A stretch of DNA of 64,000 nt from SIG603 sp964369415 (GTDB taxonomy: Bacteria > Bacillota > Clostridia > Oscillospirales > Acutalibacteraceae), in NCBI GenBank assembly GCA_964369415.1, contig CAYJFP010000009.1, positions 1 through 64,000 of the forward strand, written 5' to 3'. Numbering within the stretch: the first letter of the stretch is position 1; the number at the start of each line of letters is the position of its first letter. Of this stretch, positions 42,759-51,973 are shown piece by piece. Both the position numbers and the translations under genes were made by a program. Below the pieces are notes generated by a model. It was not told the DNA's origin. It saw only the letters and a list, made by a program, of their open reading frames with translations, and searched no databases.

Positions 42759-44108
42759 GTGACAGATTCAAAGAAAAACGGCAAGGCTATTATCGCTGCA
42801 GTAATGTCCGCTTTTATTTGGGGTAGTGGTCAATTCTTCATTTGTAAGCAACGAGTTAAGGGGGTTATTTTTTTCCTAGCTCAGGCGATAATAATAGGCT
42901 CTGAACTTTTAACAGGTTATTGGATTGAATGGGCCTCAGGACTGATACCTACATTTGATTTAAGAGTGCACGGCGGTGTATTTACAAAAGGAATTTGGGG
43001 ACTTGTAACCTTGGGCGAAGTTCCACGAGAAGACCACTCGATAAGACTTATGGTCATCGGCGTTGTTACCTTAGTTGCTTTGATACTGTTTTTAATACTT
43101 GCAATTTACATAATCAAAGATGCATACAAAACACAAAAAGCTTTTGAAAAAAGCGGTGAATTCATTTCATCTAAAGTATATTTTAAAGAAAGCTTAAATC
43201 GCTCTTTCCCACAACTAGTCTTATCTCCAATGGCTATACTATTTTTAGCCGTAACTGTAATGCCGATTATTTCGACAATTTTGGTAGCCTTTACAGATTA
43301 CAGCAAAAATTCTTTACCACCTGCAAATATAGTCGAATGGGTTGGATTCGATAACTTTATCAAGCTATTTAATGTTCCGATTTGGACATCAACCTTCTTT
43401 AGCATTTTACTTTGGACTTTAATTTGGGCGGTTTCCGTTTCATTATTATCATACTTTTTCGGACTTTTCCAAGCAGTCCTTCTTAACAATATTAAAGGCA
43501 GAATGAAGAAAGTTTATCAAAGTATTCTAATTTTACCTTGGGCTGTTCCTTCACTGGTTACACTTCTTTATTTTAGAACTATTTTAAATCAACAATTCGG
43601 ACAATTAAACGAATTTTTAAAAGGAATCGGTTTAATCGACGAATCTATACCATTCCTTACCGACCCACTAATCGCAAAAATTGTTTTAATTGCAGTTGCC
43701 GTATTCCTTTCATTCCCAACTTTTATGGTTATGATGCTCGGCGTTTTATCAAGCGCAAACAAATCGTGGTACGAAGCTGCCACTATAGACGGAGCTAACA
43801 GATGGCACCAGTTTAGATACATCACCTTGCCACATGTTTTTTCGGCTACAGCACCACTTCTTATAATGAACTTCTCATTTAACTTTAACGGCTTTGGAAC
43901 GATTTACTTCTTAACAGATGGAGGCCCTGTAAACTCGGCTTATCAATTCGCAGGACACACAGACATCCTCATTTCTTGGATTTACGACTTAACGCTAAAC
44001 CAACAACAATTCGCAATGGCTTCTGTTATGAGTATACTCATCTTCATTTTCCTAGGCGCAATATCCGTTTGGAATTTGAGAAGAACCGCCGCATTTAAAC
44101 AAATGTGA
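42759..44108 (+). CDS. sugar ABC transporter permease, MalF-like
   Basis: About 450 residues. The likely start is GTG at 42759: AAAGGAAG lies seven bases before it, while the in-frame ATG at 42741 sits inside the operator without an RBS. Two extra N-terminal hydrophobic segments precede the usual MalF core with six helices, and the EAA loop EAATIDGANRWHQFRYITLP near 345-365 docks on the ATPase. Together with the next two genes it forms a maltodextrin-type (CUT1) importer; no ATP-binding subunit is encoded here, so a shared MsmX-type ATPase elsewhere is expected. Confidence 0.9.
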   Translation: MTDSKKNGKAIIAAVMSAFIWGSGQFFICKQRVKGVIFFLAQAIIIGSELLTGYWIEWASGLIPTFDLRVHGGVFTKGIWGLVTLGEVPREDHSIRLMVIGVVTLVALILFLILAIYIIKDAYKTQKAFEKSGEFISSKVYFKESLNRSFPQLVLSPMAILFLAVTVMPIISTILVAFTDYSKNSLPPANIVEWVGFDNFIKLFNVPIWTSTFFSILLWTLIWAVSVSLLSYFFGLFQAVLLNNIKGRMKKVYQSILILPWAVPSLVTLLYFRTILNQQFGQLNEFLKGIGLIDESIPFLTDPLIAKIVLIAVAVFLSFPTFMVMMLGVLSSANKSWYEAATIDGANRWHQFRYITLPHVFSATAPLLIMNFSFNFNGFGTIYFLTDGGPVNSAYQFAGHTDILISWIYDLTLNQQQFAMASVMSILIFIFLGAISVWNLRRTAAFKQM

Positions 44109-44125
44109 TGAAAGGAGAGTAAAAA

Positions 44126-44950
44126 ATGAAAAATAAAATTGTAAAATTTCTTTGCCACGGCGAACTCATCCTCTTATCACTTCTAGTTCTTGCACCTATG
44201 GTATTGATTATTCTTAATTCTTTTAGTGCAACAACTTCACTTGCAGAATCTACGTTAATACCGACAGAATACTCTCTTGACAATTACACCGAACTATTTA
44301 CAGAGACAAACTATGGACTTTGGTTTTGGAACACTGCACAAATCGCAGTTTTAAACGCTATCATCTCCGTGTTCGTAATCATGATTACCGCATGGATAAT
44401 GTCTAGATTTAAATTCAAAGGCAAAAAAGCTAGCCTTACAGCGATTTTGCTCCTTTCAATGTTCCCGACATTTCTATCCATGACAGCTATTTATACATTG
44501 TTCTCAATAGTAGGACTTATCGGAAATTCTTTTTCAATGATAATTATTTATGTAGCCGGTGCTATTCCATATAACACATGGCTTGTAAAAGGATATTTAG
44601 ACGGTCTACCAAGAGAGCTTGACGAAGCGGCATACATAGACGGTTGCACTAGATTCCAGTCGTTCTTTAAAATTATTTTACCGCTTGCAAAGCCAATTAT
44701 GACATACTGCGCAGTCAGCCAGTTTATGACTCCTTGGATGGACTACATTCTACCTAGCATGCTCTTATCAGGTGATGAGCAAAAAACTTTGGCGGTTGGT
44801 CTATTCGGATTTATTGCAAGGAGCGAAGAAGTCAGAAGCACACTTTTTGCAGCAGGTGCGGTTGTAATCGGTATCCCAATCACTATTTTATTTATTGTGT
44901 TCCAAAAATTCCTTGTAAAAGGCGTTTCGGCTGGAGCTAGCAAAGGTTAA
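44126..44950 (+). CDS. sugar ABC transporter permease, MalG-like
   Basis: 274 residues, six membrane helices, CUT1 family permease. EAA loop: ELDEAAYIDGCTRFQSFFKI at about 170-190. The opening LILLSLLVLAPMVLIILNSF helix and the external loop with TEYSLDNYTELF are typical of MalG. Partner of the preceding permease, 17 bases apart; RBS AAAGGAGAG. Together they import an oligosaccharide delivered by the lipoprotein at 45017. Confidence 0.92.
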   Translation: MKNKIVKFLCHGELILLSLLVLAPMVLIILNSFSATTSLAESTLIPTEYSLDNYTELFTETNYGLWFWNTAQIAVLNAIISVFVIMITAWIMSRFKFKGKKASLTAILLLSMFPTFLSMTAIYTLFSIVGLIGNSFSMIIIYVAGAIPYNTWLVKGYLDGLPRELDEAAYIDGCTRFQSFFKIILPLAKPIMTYCAVSQFMTPWMDYILPSMLLSGDEQKTLAVGLFGFIARSEEVRSTLFAAGAVVIGIPITILFIVFQKFLVKGVSAGASKG

Positions 44951-45016
44951 TCATCAATTCAGTTAATTACAAGCCTTGGGCTTTGTAAAATAAATTTAAA
45001 ATCTTGGAGGAAAATT

Positions 45017-46354
45017 ATGAAAAAACTATTATCAGCTATCTTAGCATGCAGCTTATTACTTTCTTTATCTGCTTGCACAAAAGAAGTACCACCAGCAACT
45101 GGTGAGACATCATCAGAATCTTCTACATCGTCAGAGTCTTCATCTGAAGCAGAGGGCGAATCAAGCGAAGAGTCCGAAGCAGAGACTATGACTTTAGTCC
45201 CTGAAGAAGGCGCAGAATTAACTTTCTGGACACACAGAGTGGCTTTTGCTACAGAAATTGCAGCACAATTTGAAGAAGAATACGGTGTACCTGTTACAGT
45301 TGAAGAAGTTGGCTTTGACTCTATCAGCAAATTAACTCTTGAAGGCCCTGCTGGAAACGGCGCAGACGTTGTATGGGGCGGACACGCTGAAGTTGTAAAC
45401 GGATACAACTCAGGTATATTCCTACCAGTTGACGAAAGCCTAGCCGCTACTATGCGTGAAGAACTACAAGGCGCCGCTATCGAAGCTGCAAGCATCGACG
45501 GCACAATGTACGCTTATCCAATGGCTATCGAGACAACAGCTTTAGCTTATAACAAAGACTTAGTTGAAACACCAGCTACTTCTTACGAGCAAATTTTTGA
45601 AGAAGCACAAGCTTTTAACAATCCTGACGAAAACAAATTCTACTACTTAGTAGCTTTAGGCGGATACGCTCAATCAGCACTTCTTAACGCTGGCGGATTT
45701 GAACTACACGGCGCAGACGGAAAAGACAACGAAAATCCTGGTTACGATTCAGAAGGCTTTGTAAAAGGTCTTGAGAACATCGCTGCAATGTCACAAGCTA
45801 TGCCTCTTGAAGCTGCTAACCTAACAATGGCAAATGCAGACTTCTTAAAACAAAACTTTATCGACGGAAACACAGCTTACTATCAAGTAGGACCATGGGA
45901 CATTTCAGCACTTGACGAATCAGGCGTAAACTACGGCGTTATTGCACATCCAACAATGGGCGGAAACGATGCTAAACCATTCGCTGGCGTTACTATGAAC
46001 TATGTAAGCTACTATACAGAATATCCAAATGCCGCACAATTATTTGCAGCATACATGACTTCAGCAGAAGCCGCAGCTACACTTTATACAACAGATAAGA
46101 ATATCACAGCTAGAACTGACTATGCTGAAATCGAAGGCTTAAAAGACGATGCTACACTTCTTTCTTTCGCAGAAGCATTTACTACAGCAGTACCACAACC
46201 TGCAGTAGCAAGAATGAGCTACTTCTGGACAATTTCAGATGCAGTTATCGCAGCTGTATTTGACGGAGCAAAAGAAGGCGGCGAAGGCCTAACACCTCAA
46301 GAAGGTGCCGAAAAAGCACAAGCCGACTACGAAGGCTTAGTAGCAAGTGAATAA
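45017..46354 (+). CDS. sugar-binding lipoprotein of the ABC importer
   Basis: 445 residues. Lipobox LSAC (Cys20) after a short signal sequence, a Ser/Glu-rich linker (residues ~25-55), then a maltose/maltodextrin-binding type fold: LTFWTHRVAFATEIAAQFEEEYGVPVTV, ADVVWGGHAEV, YAYPMAIETTALAYNKDLVE, GNTAYYQVGPWDI, ending with PQPAVARMSYFWTISDAVIAAV. The pocket probably takes an alpha-glucan-type oligosaccharide, judging from the GH13 enzyme next door. A hairpin terminator behind it should let the binding protein be made in excess over downstream enzymes. A reading frame on the opposite strand is coincidental. Confidence 0.92.
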   Translation: MKKLLSAILACSLLLSLSACTKEVPPATGETSSESSTSSESSSEAEGESSEESEAETMTLVPEEGAELTFWTHRVAFATEIAAQFEEEYGVPVTVEEVGFDSISKLTLEGPAGNGADVVWGGHAEVVNGYNSGIFLPVDESLAATMREELQGAAIEAASIDGTMYAYPMAIETTALAYNKDLVETPATSYEQIFEEAQAFNNPDENKFYYLVALGGYAQSALLNAGGFELHGADGKDNENPGYDSEGFVKGLENIAAMSQAMPLEAANLTMANADFLKQNFIDGNTAYYQVGPWDISALDESGVNYGVIAHPTMGGNDAKPFAGVTMNYVSYYTEYPNAAQLFAAYMTSAEAAATLYTTDKNITARTDYAEIEGLKDDATLLSFAEAFTTAVPQPAVARMSYFWTISDAVIAAVFDGAKEGGEGLTPQEGAEKAQADYEGLVASE

Positions 46355-46383
46355 GAACATATAACGGAAGTTTTGCGACAACC

Positions 46384-46418
46384 TTATGGGGCAATGTTAC
46401 ATTGCCCCATTTTTTAAA
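46384..46418 (+). terminator. intra-operon terminator/attenuator
   Basis: TGGGGCAATGT (46387-46397) and ACATTGCCCCA (46399-46409) followed by T6. It separates the binding-protein gene from the GH13 gene and should reduce downstream expression. Confidence 0.75.
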
Positions 46419-46447
46419 AAAGATTACCGTTTTTAAAGGAGATAATT

Positions 46448-48250
46448 ATGAACATAGCATCTATTATACACGAAACTAAAAGCAGATATTCTTATATGTA
46501 TGACGAGACAACTTTACATATTAGAATTAAAACAGGAAAAGGTGAAGTAAAAAAAATCAAAGTAAGAGGCGCCGACCCATTCAACTGGATAAAAGATCCG
46601 AACTCTGAAAAGCATATTTACGACGTTTCCACATATAAAGAAAAAGAAATGACCTATGAAGGCGAAGACCGATTCCACGACGTTTGGTTTTGTGAGCTTA
46701 AGGGACTTGACACAAAAAGGATAAGATACGGATTTATTTTAACTTTAGAAAACGGTGAAGAGCATTTTTACGGCTGTAACTCGGCCGAAGATTTGCAGAA
46801 AAATCCGAGTGCAAAAGACAATAATTTCAACATGTTTAACTTCCCATATTTAAACGATGAAGACATGTACAAGGCGCCATCTTGGGCAAAGGACACCGTG
46901 TGGTGTCAAATCACACCGGGTTGCTACAGCGATGACGGAAAAGAGTGTGAAACACACGATAGTGGAAACCTTAAAGGACTTATTAAAAAGCTTGATTATC
47001 TAAAAGAAATAGGCTTTACTGGTATATATCTAACACCAATTTTTGAATCCAAATCTTGGCATATGTACGATACTACCGATTATTTTAAGGTAGATGAAAG
47101 AACCGGTACAAACGAGGAATTTAAAGAATTTGTCGATAAGGCTCATTCATACGGAATGAAAGTCATGCTCGATGCGGTGTTTAATCACTGCGGTCCAAGA
47201 CACGCTTTTTGGCAAGACGTGCTTAAAAACGGCAAAAACTCTAAATACTATGACTGTTTCTATGTTTTAGATGATAGCAAGCCGATTATTAATTCTGAAA
47301 TAGACGAAAACGGCGATTATGAGCCAGAAGGCGGATACGACTTAAACCTAAGAACTTTTGCCTATACAACTTACATGCCTAAGCTTAACACTGGAAACCC
47401 GATAATGAGAAAACATCTTTTAGATGCCGGAAAATACTGGGTGGAAGAGTTTGGCATTGACGGCTGGAGACTCGATGTATCAAACGAGGTTTCACACGAT
47501 TTTTGGAGAGCCTTTAGAAAAGAAGTTAAAGGAGCAAATCCTGAAGTTTACATCATGGGCGAAAACTGGGATGATTCTTACCCATGGCTTCAAGGTGATC
47601 AGTTTGATACTGTAATGAACTACGGTGTCATGAATAATGTATGGGGCTTAATTTTACCTGAAAATGACCAAGTTAAAAAAATCACACCGACTGAATTTAA
47701 AATGAAGACTTGCGAGCTACTTACAAAATATCCTAAAAATGTGACCGAGCACATGTACAACCTTGTTTCAAGCCACGATGTTAAGAGAATTTTAGACCTT
47801 TGTGAAGGCGATACCAAAAAGCTAAAACTTTGCTATATGCTTCTTTTAACCTACTGCGGCTCACCCTCTGTCTTTTTTGGCGACGAGGTTTCGATGTCTA
47901 ATAACGGTGGCGAAAGCCGTTGCCCTATGGTTTGGGACGAAGACAAGCAAGACCTAGACATGAAAGAGTTCTTTAAAAAGCTAATTTCTCTAAGATCTAA
48001 ACACTCGTCATTTAAAGCTATGGAGACAAACTTCTTAGTTACGGATAATGACGAAAATATTGTTATTTTTGAAAAAGTTAGTGAGGACGAGAGCACCTAT
48101 GTCATTATAAACAACAGTGAAACACAAAAAACAGTAAACTTGCCTAAAGCTTTACAGAACCGAACTTTTACTAGTTTAATAGATGATAAAATAATCAAAG
48201 TAAATGATAATATTTGCGTAGACTCTCTTGACTTTCTTATTGTAAAATGA
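46448..48250 (+). CDS. GH13 alpha-amylase family enzyme (neopullulanase/cyclomaltodextrinase-like)
   Basis: 600 residues, cytoplasmic. N-terminal beta domain (1-125) like the CBM34 of neopullulanases, then the GH13 barrel with all four conserved regions: DAVFNHCG, GWRLDVSNE (nucleophile Asp343), MGENWDD (acid/base Glu372) and SSHDVKR (Asp444), and a C-terminal beta-sandwich. Such enzymes split maltodextrins, cyclodextrins or pullulan fragments after import. Placement directly after the CUT1 binding protein fits that. RBS AAAGGAG. Subfamily and exact linkage are not determinable by eye. Confidence 0.92.
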   Translation: MNIASIIHETKSRYSYMYDETTLHIRIKTGKGEVKKIKVRGADPFNWIKDPNSEKHIYDVSTYKEKEMTYEGEDRFHDVWFCELKGLDTKRIRYGFILTLENGEEHFYGCNSAEDLQKNPSAKDNNFNMFNFPYLNDEDMYKAPSWAKDTVWCQITPGCYSDDGKECETHDSGNLKGLIKKLDYLKEIGFTGIYLTPIFESKSWHMYDTTDYFKVDERTGTNEEFKEFVDKAHSYGMKVMLDAVFNHCGPRHAFWQDVLKNGKNSKYYDCFYVLDDSKPIINSEIDENGDYEPEGGYDLNLRTFAYTTYMPKLNTGNPIMRKHLLDAGKYWVEEFGIDGWRLDVSNEVSHDFWRAFRKEVKGANPEVYIMGENWDDSYPWLQGDQFDTVMNYGVMNNVWGLILPENDQVKKITPTEFKMKTCELLTKYPKNVTEHMYNLVSSHDVKRILDLCEGDTKKLKLCYMLLLTYCGSPSVFFGDEVSMSNNGGESRCPMVWDEDKQDLDMKEFFKKLISLRSKHSSFKAMETNFLVTDNDENIVIFEKVSEDESTYVIINNSETQKTVNLPKALQNRTFTSLIDDKIIKVNDNICVDSLDFLIVK

Positions 48251-48276
48251 TTTAATACAAAATAAGGAGCTAAAAT

Positions 48277-49371
48277 ATGTTAAAGCATGTAAGTTATTAC
48301 AAACCAAATTACGAAGAAGTATGCAAAAAGGCACTCAAGGCCTTTGAAGACGCCAACAAAGGGATAGGCGGCAACATGATGTTTTTAGTAGGCGTCATAG
48401 ACGGCGAGGGCAAACCCGACCCTATCGACCTTACTACTTTTGGAGGATTTGAGGAAGAATCCGAAATCCATAGATTCATCGATTTAACCATTGCCAATTT
48501 AGAAAAATCATGGGAAGCTGGAAGACTAGTCGAGGACGACAGCATTCCGAACATTACCATGAACATGGGAATAGGCGAATATTCGGCGTTTTTAGGCGGC
48601 GAAATCGACTTTTCATCATACACAAGTTGGGGTCAACACATTTTAAGCGAGCTAGGCGATTATAAAAATCTACCGCCTTTCGGAGAAGCAAAGTGGTTCA
48701 AGCGCTACATGTTTATGTTTGAAGAACTGCTTAAAAAAACCGCACACACAAAGGCACCTGTCGGAAGAGGAATGTTCTCACCCTTAGACCTTGCGATGGC
48801 ACTTAGAGGAGAAGCACTTTACACCGATTTTTACGATGATGAAGACGGCGTTAAAGAACTGCTTGAATACTGCGCCGATGCGATTATTTTCTTCAACGAA
48901 GCCGTGGTCTCACTTGTTAGAAAGTACTTTGGCGATTCAGAATATGGCATGATGTATCTTGACGGCAAGGTAAATTTGTCGGATGATATTGCAACCAATA
49001 TTTCTGCCGACATGTATAGAGAATTTTGCATGAAGCCGACACAAAGGGTAATTGATTACTTCGGCTTAGGTTTTATGCACACACATTCTTGTGCGCCTTA
49101 TCTGATTAAGCCGATTTGTGGCGAGATGAAAAACACGCCTTACATGTGGTTCGTAACCGACCCTAATGCGGTTAAGGCTATCGAAATCGTGCCTGAGCTT
49201 ACAGAAGAATCCAACTGCACCCACATGGCGATTGACGCTCAAAACTTTGAGGAATTTGAAAAAGCATACGAAGACATGAAAAAAGGAAACTATTCGGTTT
49301 GGCTACCTGCAAATAACATTAAAGAAGCTCAGGAATTAGTCTTAAAATACAATAATTTAAGAACGAAATAA
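48277..49371 (+). CDS. uroporphyrinogen decarboxylase (URO-D) family protein, copy 1
   Basis: 364 residues of the URO-D/methyltransferase superfamily (TIM barrel). It shows the family pattern around LAMALRGEALYTDFYDD, SDDIATNISADMYREFCMKPTQRVIDYF and the late HTHSCAPYLIKPICGE segment, where His and Cys could bind zinc as in the methylcobamide methyltransferases MtaA/CmuA. It is not heme biosynthesis: no hem genes are near, and a paralogue follows at once. URO-D-like genes of this type occur in sugar-use clusters without known function. A role in C-C or methyl-group chemistry on a sugar is speculative. Confidence 0.75.
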   Translation: MLKHVSYYKPNYEEVCKKALKAFEDANKGIGGNMMFLVGVIDGEGKPDPIDLTTFGGFEEESEIHRFIDLTIANLEKSWEAGRLVEDDSIPNITMNMGIGEYSAFLGGEIDFSSYTSWGQHILSELGDYKNLPPFGEAKWFKRYMFMFEELLKKTAHTKAPVGRGMFSPLDLAMALRGEALYTDFYDDEDGVKELLEYCADAIIFFNEAVVSLVRKYFGDSEYGMMYLDGKVNLSDDIATNISADMYREFCMKPTQRVIDYFGLGFMHTHSCAPYLIKPICGEMKNTPYMWFVTDPNAVKAIEIVPELTEESNCTHMAIDAQNFEEFEKAYEDMKKGNYSVWLPANNIKEAQELVLKYNNLRTK

Positions 49372-49391
49372 TAAAAGAAAGAGGGCTATAT

Positions 49392-50483
49392 ATGACTGTA
49401 CGTGAAAGAATATCCGATGCGATTAGAAATCCAAATGCAAAAACAACTTTTTCTCCAAACTTAGTTTACTACTGGGAACACCGTGACGACGATTACACAA
49501 GACGAGGCCTTGAAGGAATTGCCGATTATACAAATAATGTGTTAAAAGGCGAGGCACTTTTAAGAGGCTACAGACCTTGTGCAAAGTTCATTTACGATTT
49601 TCCTGTAGAAGAAGTTTACGACGAAAAAGAGCTGACAAAAACAGTCACATATAAAATGCCTGTCGGCGAGCTTGTAGCGGTCTACAAACATTCAGAAACT
49701 GCAAATTCTACCTCTTTAGTAGGGCATCCAGTGCATGACGAAGAGGATTTGGACAAGCTAATTTATCTTTTAAACCATGTTAAGGTAGAATATAATGACG
49801 AAGTCGATACATATACCGATGAACTCGGCGAAGACGCCTTTGTAGTCGGACTTATCGGCTTTGGCATGAAGACAGCCACTCAAAATATGATTGAATTTTG
49901 GTGTGGAATCGAAAACTTTACCTATCTTTTAATGGATGAAGAAGATAAAGTTCACGAAGCAATTTCACTTATGAAAAAAATCAACATGGAAACAGTTGAT
50001 TGCGCCGTTAAATCCAAGGCTGAATACTTTATCTCTTGGGAAGACAGCACAGAATTTTTGACAAGCCCAGAGTGGTACGAAAAATACATCGCCACCGAGC
50101 TTAACGAATGGTGCGACGTGTTACACGCTCATAATAAGAAGTATATTTTGCACGCTTGCGGACATTTAAAAAGCTTGATTCCGATTATTGCTAAAACTAA
50201 AATTGACGCTATCGAGTCAATCACACCAGCACCTACTGGCAATGCCGATTTAAAGGTTGTAAACAAAGTTTTCCCAAAAAATATAGCAATTATCGGCGGT
50301 CTTGACCCCATCGTACTAATGAAAGGCGATAAAGAAGAGATTAGAGAAAAAGTATTTGATTTAATCGAAACTTTTAAAGATAGACCTCTTCTTGTCTCCA
50401 ACAGCGACTCTTTGCCACCTGAAGTAACCGAGGAAACTCTTAAATATGTTGCAGAATTGGTTAAGGAAGCGAACTCAAAATAA
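49392..50483 (+). CDS. uroporphyrinogen decarboxylase (URO-D) family protein, copy 2
   Basis: 363 residues, URO-D superfamily, distinct from but paired with copy 1 (21 bases apart). It has FISWEDSTEFLTSPEWYEKYIATELNEWCDVLHAHNKKYILHACGHLKSLI: the HACG matches the first zinc-ligand motif of MtaA-like methyltransferases. The later Cys of that family is replaced in SNSDSLPPEVTEETL, so the metal site is incomplete or different. No corrinoid protein is encoded nearby. Co-transcribed with the ABC importer and GH13 enzyme; its own 3' end is marked by a hairpin terminator. Function unknown. Confidence 0.75.
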   Translation: MTVRERISDAIRNPNAKTTFSPNLVYYWEHRDDDYTRRGLEGIADYTNNVLKGEALLRGYRPCAKFIYDFPVEEVYDEKELTKTVTYKMPVGELVAVYKHSETANSTSLVGHPVHDEEDLDKLIYLLNHVKVEYNDEVDTYTDELGEDAFVVGLIGFGMKTATQNMIEFWCGIENFTYLLMDEEDKVHEAISLMKKINMETVDCAVKSKAEYFISWEDSTEFLTSPEWYEKYIATELNEWCDVLHAHNKKYILHACGHLKSLIPIIAKTKIDAIESITPAPTGNADLKVVNKVFPKNIAIIGGLDPIVLMKGDKEEIREKVFDLIETFKDRPLLVSNSDSLPPEVTEETLKYVAELVKEANSK

Positions 50484-50498
50484 TTTTCACCCATAAGT

Positions 50499-50525
50499 CG
50501 GGACGGTTTACCCGTCCCGTTTTTA
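50499..50525 (+). terminator. terminator after the URO-D pair
   Basis: CGGGACGG (50499-50506) and CCGTCCCG (50512-50519) followed by T5. GC-rich in an AT-rich setting, hence strong; partial read-through would feed the sulfatase gene group. Confidence 0.8.
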
Positions 50526-50561
50526 ATTTAGACAAACAATTTAAATCTAAGGAGCAAACTC

Positions 50562-51947
50562 ATGAAAAAACCTAATGTATTATTTATTATTTCAGACCAA
50601 TGGTCGACAAAAATCGCCGACGGACTAGGCGGCAACAAGAACAATATCCAAACACCTTACCTCGATAAATTCGCGAGCGAGTCCACCGCTTTTACAAACG
50701 CATACTCATCCTTTCCCCTATGCTGTCCCGCAAGAGCCAGCATGTTCACAGGACTCATGGCGCATGACAACGGCGTTTGTCACAATCAAGAGCTTTGGGG
50801 TCTCGTTTTAGGAGAAGGAGCTCTTCCAAGAAAAGACAATGTCGCCACTTTAGGCTCTACGCTTAAAGCAGCTGGATACGACACGGCATATTTTGGAAAA
50901 GAGCACGCCAGCGAATACGGATACGAGGGCATAGACGAAACCGGAAGCATGTTATACTCGGCCGGTGGATTTGTCAGCGAGGGCAGTGTTTTCGACTCAA
51001 TTTTCACAAAAGATGCGATAGATTATCTAAGAAGAGACCATGAAAATCCATTTTACATGACTCTTTCCTTAATCAATCCGCATGATATTTGCAAGGCGTT
51101 TTTATGCGAAGGAAATATAAAAAATAGTTCAATTATGGACACTATCATCTTCTGCGAAGAAGACGGAAAACCATATTTGAGAAACAGCGAAAGAGGAGCT
51201 CTTCCAACCAACTTTGAAAATGCTTGCGAAATGGGAATTGCCGAGTACAAGGATGATGTCTACACCGCAATGGATTCTTACGACGAGAATCTTTGGAAAA
51301 GGTACATCTCAGCCTATAGCATTTTAGTCGAAAAAACCGACTGGTATATCGGACTTGTTTTAGAAGAGCTTGAAAGACAAGGCTTAAAGGACGACACCTT
51401 AGTCGTATTTACGACCGACCACGGCGAAATGCTAGGTGCCCATAAGCTGATTGCAAAAACATATATGTACGACGAATCCGCAAAAGTTCACATGATGGCA
51501 AGGCTCCCAAAAGTCATTAAAGAAGGCCAAATTAACCACACTTCTTTCGTGAATACTATCGACATCATGCCAACTATTTTGGATGTTTGCGGTGTAGAAA
51601 TCCCCGATACAGTCAAGGGTAAATCTTTCAAAAAAGAGTGCATGGGCGAAGACAGCGGTGAATTTAAAGAGACTTTTTCCGAAAATATGTACTGCAAAAT
51701 GCTAAGATTTGGCGACTACAAATTTATCAGCAGTATGATTTACAAAGAACGTTTTGACATATTGTTTGACCTCAAAAACGACCCTGACGAAACCACAAAT
51801 GTGTTTGAAAAAGACGGATATGAAGAAATTTCAAAGTACGCTAAAGAGAGAATGACGAAGTATCTAAAAGACGAAAATCTTGAAGATGTATATTTTGATT
51901 TTAATAAAATATTCGAGGGCAAGACCAAAATCGGCTCTAACTGCTGA
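50562..51947 (+). CDS. type I sulfatase (formylglycine-dependent)
   Basis: 461 residues, cytoplasmic, alkaline phosphatase-superfamily sulfatase. Metal site residues appear in LFIISDQWST; the formylglycine motif is C54-C-P-A-R58 within CCPARASMFTGL, the Cys-type that needs an anaerobic sulfatase-maturing radical SAM enzyme, none of which is encoded in the window. Later motifs TTDHGEMLGAH (metal-binding Asp-His) and LIAKTYMYDESAKV are intact. It is the first of a group of four hydrolases (sulfatase, CE7, deacetylase-like, amidohydrolase), so the glycan imported by this locus may be sulfated and acylated. RBS AAGGAG. Confidence 0.9.
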   Translation: MKKPNVLFIISDQWSTKIADGLGGNKNNIQTPYLDKFASESTAFTNAYSSFPLCCPARASMFTGLMAHDNGVCHNQELWGLVLGEGALPRKDNVATLGSTLKAAGYDTAYFGKEHASEYGYEGIDETGSMLYSAGGFVSEGSVFDSIFTKDAIDYLRRDHENPFYMTLSLINPHDICKAFLCEGNIKNSSIMDTIIFCEEDGKPYLRNSERGALPTNFENACEMGIAEYKDDVYTAMDSYDENLWKRYISAYSILVEKTDWYIGLVLEELERQGLKDDTLVVFTTDHGEMLGAHKLIAKTYMYDESAKVHMMARLPKVIKEGQINHTSFVNTIDIMPTILDVCGVEIPDTVKGKSFKKECMGEDSGEFKETFSENMYCKMLRFGDYKFISSMIYKERFDILFDLKNDPDETTNVFEKDGYEEISKYAKERMTKYLKDENLEDVYFDFNKIFEGKTKIGSNC

Positions 51948-51973
51948 TTATTTAAAGCTTAGGAGATGATAAC

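Noticed and set aside
44959..45504. 181-codon frame antisense to the sugar-binding lipoprotein
   Set aside because: It mirrors the Ser/Glu-rich linker of the real gene and has no RBS or family signature.
48277..50483. Heme biosynthesis HemE
   Set aside because: Two unlike copies in a sugar operon, no other hem genes, and His/Cys motifs closer to the methyltransferase branch.
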